Shown here: positions 18,760-20,614 of the stretch, in pieces | Layout of the letters: each line of letters starts with the position of its first letter | Numbering within the stretch: position 1 is the first letter of the stretch | DNA from: Euplotes cf. woodruffi 2 WChen-2021 | Taxonomy: Eukaryota > Ciliophora > Spirotrichea > Euplotida > Euplotidae | Assembly: GCA_021441665.1 (NCBI GenBank) | Contig: JAGYYN010030930.1 | Location: 1 to 20,614 of the forward strand | Direction: 5' to 3' | DNA: 20,614 bases | Notes under the pieces: generated by a model | The model's input: only the letters and a program-made list of their open reading frames with translations | What the model was told of the DNA's origin: nothing | Databases searched by the model: none | Made by a program: the position numbers and the translations under genes

Positions 18760-20614
18760 CTAAAATTCTATTTCGATCGGAGGATCTCCTTGAAAATTAC
18801 TTGCTTGGTACTTCAGCTTCCTTTGGCTTAACTTCTCAAATAAATACTGTGAAGAAGTCGATATTGATAACAGATCAGAAGAAGGGTTAGAGTTGAGTTT
18901 TCGACTGCTTAAAATAATATCGCTTTGCAGATTTTCATGGTTTATACATCACTCTTTAACCATCTTCTTCCTTCTGCTTTTTGAAACTTTATCCCAGTAC
19001 TTGCGGATGACGTTTGTATAGCTCATGATCGATTTTGATTTATAATAAGCTATGTGTTTTCCGTCGAAGCCTTCAGTTTTAACCTCTTGCATCTTGTGAT
19101 CTTTATTCATCAAAAAGTGCGCAAAATAGCTTCCATATGAAAAATGCACACTGTTATCGACTGTGAAGTTTTTAATAAACCTATTACTCTTCTTCACTTT
19201 CTTTACGTTTTTCTTACGTTTCTTCGGCGTTAAGTAATTGTGAATAAAGCTAAGCCGCCTTTGAAAAATTGTATTTATAATAGTTTTTCGTTCGATTTTG
19301 ATTAGCGAAACCAATACGATTAACGTATGGTTGCTGACTTGTCTCGCTGACATCCAATTCGAATCCCGAGTAAAGACATTAGCATTGGTGTTAGCGAATT
19401 CTTCAATCAGATAATAGAAATCGTTACTTACAAGCAATGTGGTAAACTGACTCATTAGTGGTGTTCGTCAGCAAGCCGAAGTCAAACACATTTGCCTTCA
19501 TTTTATTTATTAGTCTCGATCATGTACTCAACAGCATCGAGGTCTCCAAGTTTGACGACTTCATGCGTCGCTAGCATTCCCTTGGAGTTGTACTTGTTGC
19601 ACAGATTATACAGCTGGTTGAAGTCAGTCTTTGCTTTGTTAATGATCGTGCTGACGATTGCGCAACTTTTGAGCTTGCGGAATCAAAACGAAGTAAATGA
19701 AGTAGCAATTCAGTTGTTGCCATCGCTGTCCTCAGCTTGCAAGTCGATGTCCTCGTTCAAGATTGTTTTGACCAGCCACACGCTACTTCCTTTTAATCGC
19801 AATCGTCAGAATTTGATATGTTAGGTCGGTGATGTCCTTTGAGAATACTTTTGGATATTTTTGCAGAAATTCTCGAATGTCATTATAGCTACGCAGTTCA
19901 GCAGCAGTCCGGATCTGATGAAGAACATTTTTCTCACTAAGAGGAAGGTCGGAGTCAAGACAGTAGTTGACTTCATATGGATCAGTGTCTATCTATAAGT
20001 AAATATGATCTAGCTATGGTCAAACATTCATTCGCTGGACCTGTAATATTCTTCTTCATTCAATGAACTACTCAATTTCTGTGGAATTGCTATGTTCTAG
20101 AAAACTAGTTAGTAAAAGATAGTTTTAAAATGTATTTTTATTTTAAATCCAATACCACACTCGTTCGATATCAATTATAAGGTTATTTTGAATTAAATTT
20201 TGGAAATGAAGGCAAAATGAAAAATATAAATTAAAATATTCAAAATTACTTTCATTGTAAATAACTTAAATCTCACTTACCGTTGGTTTAAATAACTTTG
20301 GGTGTGTAAGTTTGTTCAGTCTTCTATCAAGATTTGGAGAGCAAGAGATATTACTGATCTCCGATAGCTCGCTATCATCTGGAAGTTCAAAAAGAGCTAT
20401 TAGACATAAGTCAGCACATTAATACCTGAGATGTCTGAAGACCTGTTGGAAACTGAGTCTATTTCGTCCTAAAGAAATAACCAATAAAACTAGTTCCTGG
20501 TGGCCTCATAGTCAAATTCAAAAGTAAAGTCAGCAAAGGCTGTAATAGTCAACATGTTAATAGACTCTGCCTACCATGAAGCTTTTAATAAAACTGCTTT
20601 TTAATTGTTCCTCC
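18760..20614 (-). CDS. Ankyrin-like repeat protein with two +1 shifts; 5' end unresolved
   Basis: Probable protein-interaction scaffold; no precise family. Resolved exons: 20468-20426, 20378-20281, 19992-19432 (T19785 and T19505 skipped), 19346-18760; introns are 47, 288 and 85 nt. The resolved part is 428 aa (47, 69, 93 and 219 codons). Ankyrin-like helices include NVLHQIRTAAELRSYNDIRE, EDIDLQAEDSDGNN and NESVYHIASRQVSNHTLIVL, the last formed only after splicing the 85-nt intron. A basic cluster (TPKKRKKNVKKVKK) follows, then a Ser-rich tail after a TGA (Cys) at 18949. The 5' exon is unclear: ATG 20555 opens a frame in phase with 20468, but the 24 nt between them begin and end with in-frame TAG and no GT donor fits. 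The gene may extend beyond the window. Confidence 0.72.
19503..19508 (-). other. +1 frameshift site AAA-TAA-A (ankyrin gene)
   Basis: EYMIETNK then TAA. Skipping T19505 gives K-M-K-A-N-V-F-D-F-G-L-L-T and reaches a GTAAGT donor at 19431. The downstream exon completes an ankyrin-like motif, supporting the shift. Confidence 0.83.
19783..19788 (-). other. +1 frameshift site AAG-TAG (ankyrin gene)
   Basis: LTIAIKRK then TAG. Skipping T19785 gives S-V-W-L-V-K-T-I-L-N-E-D-I-D-L, continuing the repeat region. It differs from all other sites in the window, which are AAA-TAA. Confidence 0.7.

Noticed and set aside
18674-18959. Small three-exon plus-strand gene with in-phase GT-AG introns
   Set aside because: It lies almost wholly inside the minus-strand ankyrin gene's 3' part, which is continuous and coding-like there after a Cys-TGA. 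The single minus-strand reading is simpler.
20041-20096. Extra exon (starts NIAIPQKLSSS) in the ankyrin gene
   Set aside because: Its 3' donor is in the wrong phase for the next exon at 19992. Direct joining of 20281 to 19992 is in phase.
1-20614. UGA read as tryptophan (Blepharisma-like code)
   Set aside because: TGA aligns with conserved Cys in COMMD4 and with small residues in ABCF3 and U2SURP. TGG is used for the expected Trp, and the AAA-TAA shifts are a Euplotes trait.
1-20614. Broken genes (pseudogenes) because of internal stops and frame changes
   Set aside because: All frame changes are +1, all sit at AAA-TAA or AAG-TAG, and the proteins stay conserved on both sides. Random decay would give mixed shifts and stops.
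1-20614. Telomere repeats, Tec transposons, TA-bounded eliminated sequences
   Set aside because: No C4A4/G4T4 run and no transposase frame were found. Coding interruptions are explained by GT-AG introns or +1 shifts, so no eliminated sequence is needed.

Overview
The window looks like nuclear DNA of a Euplotes-type (spirotrich) ciliate. Two independent signs support this. First, UGA is read as cysteine. Every recognisable gene except the short 10.8 kb gene is crossed by in-frame TGA. In the COMMD4, GCN20/ABCF3 and U2SURP homologues these TGA codons fall at cysteine positions or at positions where Cys fits and Trp does not. UAA and UAG remain the terminators. Second, many reading frames change by exactly +1 at AAA-TAA, the known Euplotes programmed frameshift signal. 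I count 12 AAA-TAA sites and one AAG-TAG site in six of eleven genes. None of the ten visible real stop codons is preceded by AAA. Introns are GT-AG, AT-rich and often only 25-29 nt. When introns are removed and one T is skipped at each shift site, every segment length I checked in the well-supported models is divisible by three.

Layout from left to right. (1) Minus strand, 1-1762: a nucleotidyltransferase of the TUTase/non-canonical poly(A) polymerase family, with three shift sites, open at the left edge. (2) Minus, 1919-4066: an intronless GCN20/ABCF3-type ABC ATPase. (3) Plus, 4290-6028: a RING-variant plus FHA protein with one shift. (4) Plus, 6277-8680: an acidic/proline-rich then coiled-coil protein with two shifts. 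(5) Plus, about 9129-10317: an unrecognised protein with up to four shifts. (6) Plus, 10787-11460: an unrecognised basic/charged protein. (7) Plus, 11567-12992: a MoeA/gephyrin-E molybdenum insertase. (8) Plus, 13080-16519: U2SURP/SR140, a U2 snRNP-associated protein, with six introns and one shift. (9) Minus, 16967-17920: a three-finger C2H2 protein. (10) Plus, 17999-18637: COMMD4. (11) Minus, 18760 to about 20614: an ankyrin-like protein with two shifts and an unresolved 5' end.

The genes are unrelated housekeeping or regulatory functions on both strands and do not form a pathway. Mean spacing is about 1.9 kb, roughly the size of one Euplotes macronuclear gene-sized chromosome. No C4A4/G4T4 telomere repeat occurs, so the window may be germline (micronuclear) DNA in which many future nanochromosomes still lie side by side. 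Several gaps carry ATTGAA motifs resembling the Euplotes chromosome-breakage consensus, but the motif is short and common in AT-rich DNA. I see no Tec transposon, no certain internal eliminated sequence, no tRNA or rRNA and no CRISPR. Three gaps longer than 300 nt hold small hairpins but no supported gene.

The most notable content is the density of recoding: genes that need two, three or four +1 shifts, a tandem pair of shift sites eight nucleotides apart (or a 38-nt intron in their place), and one shift at AAG-TAG.
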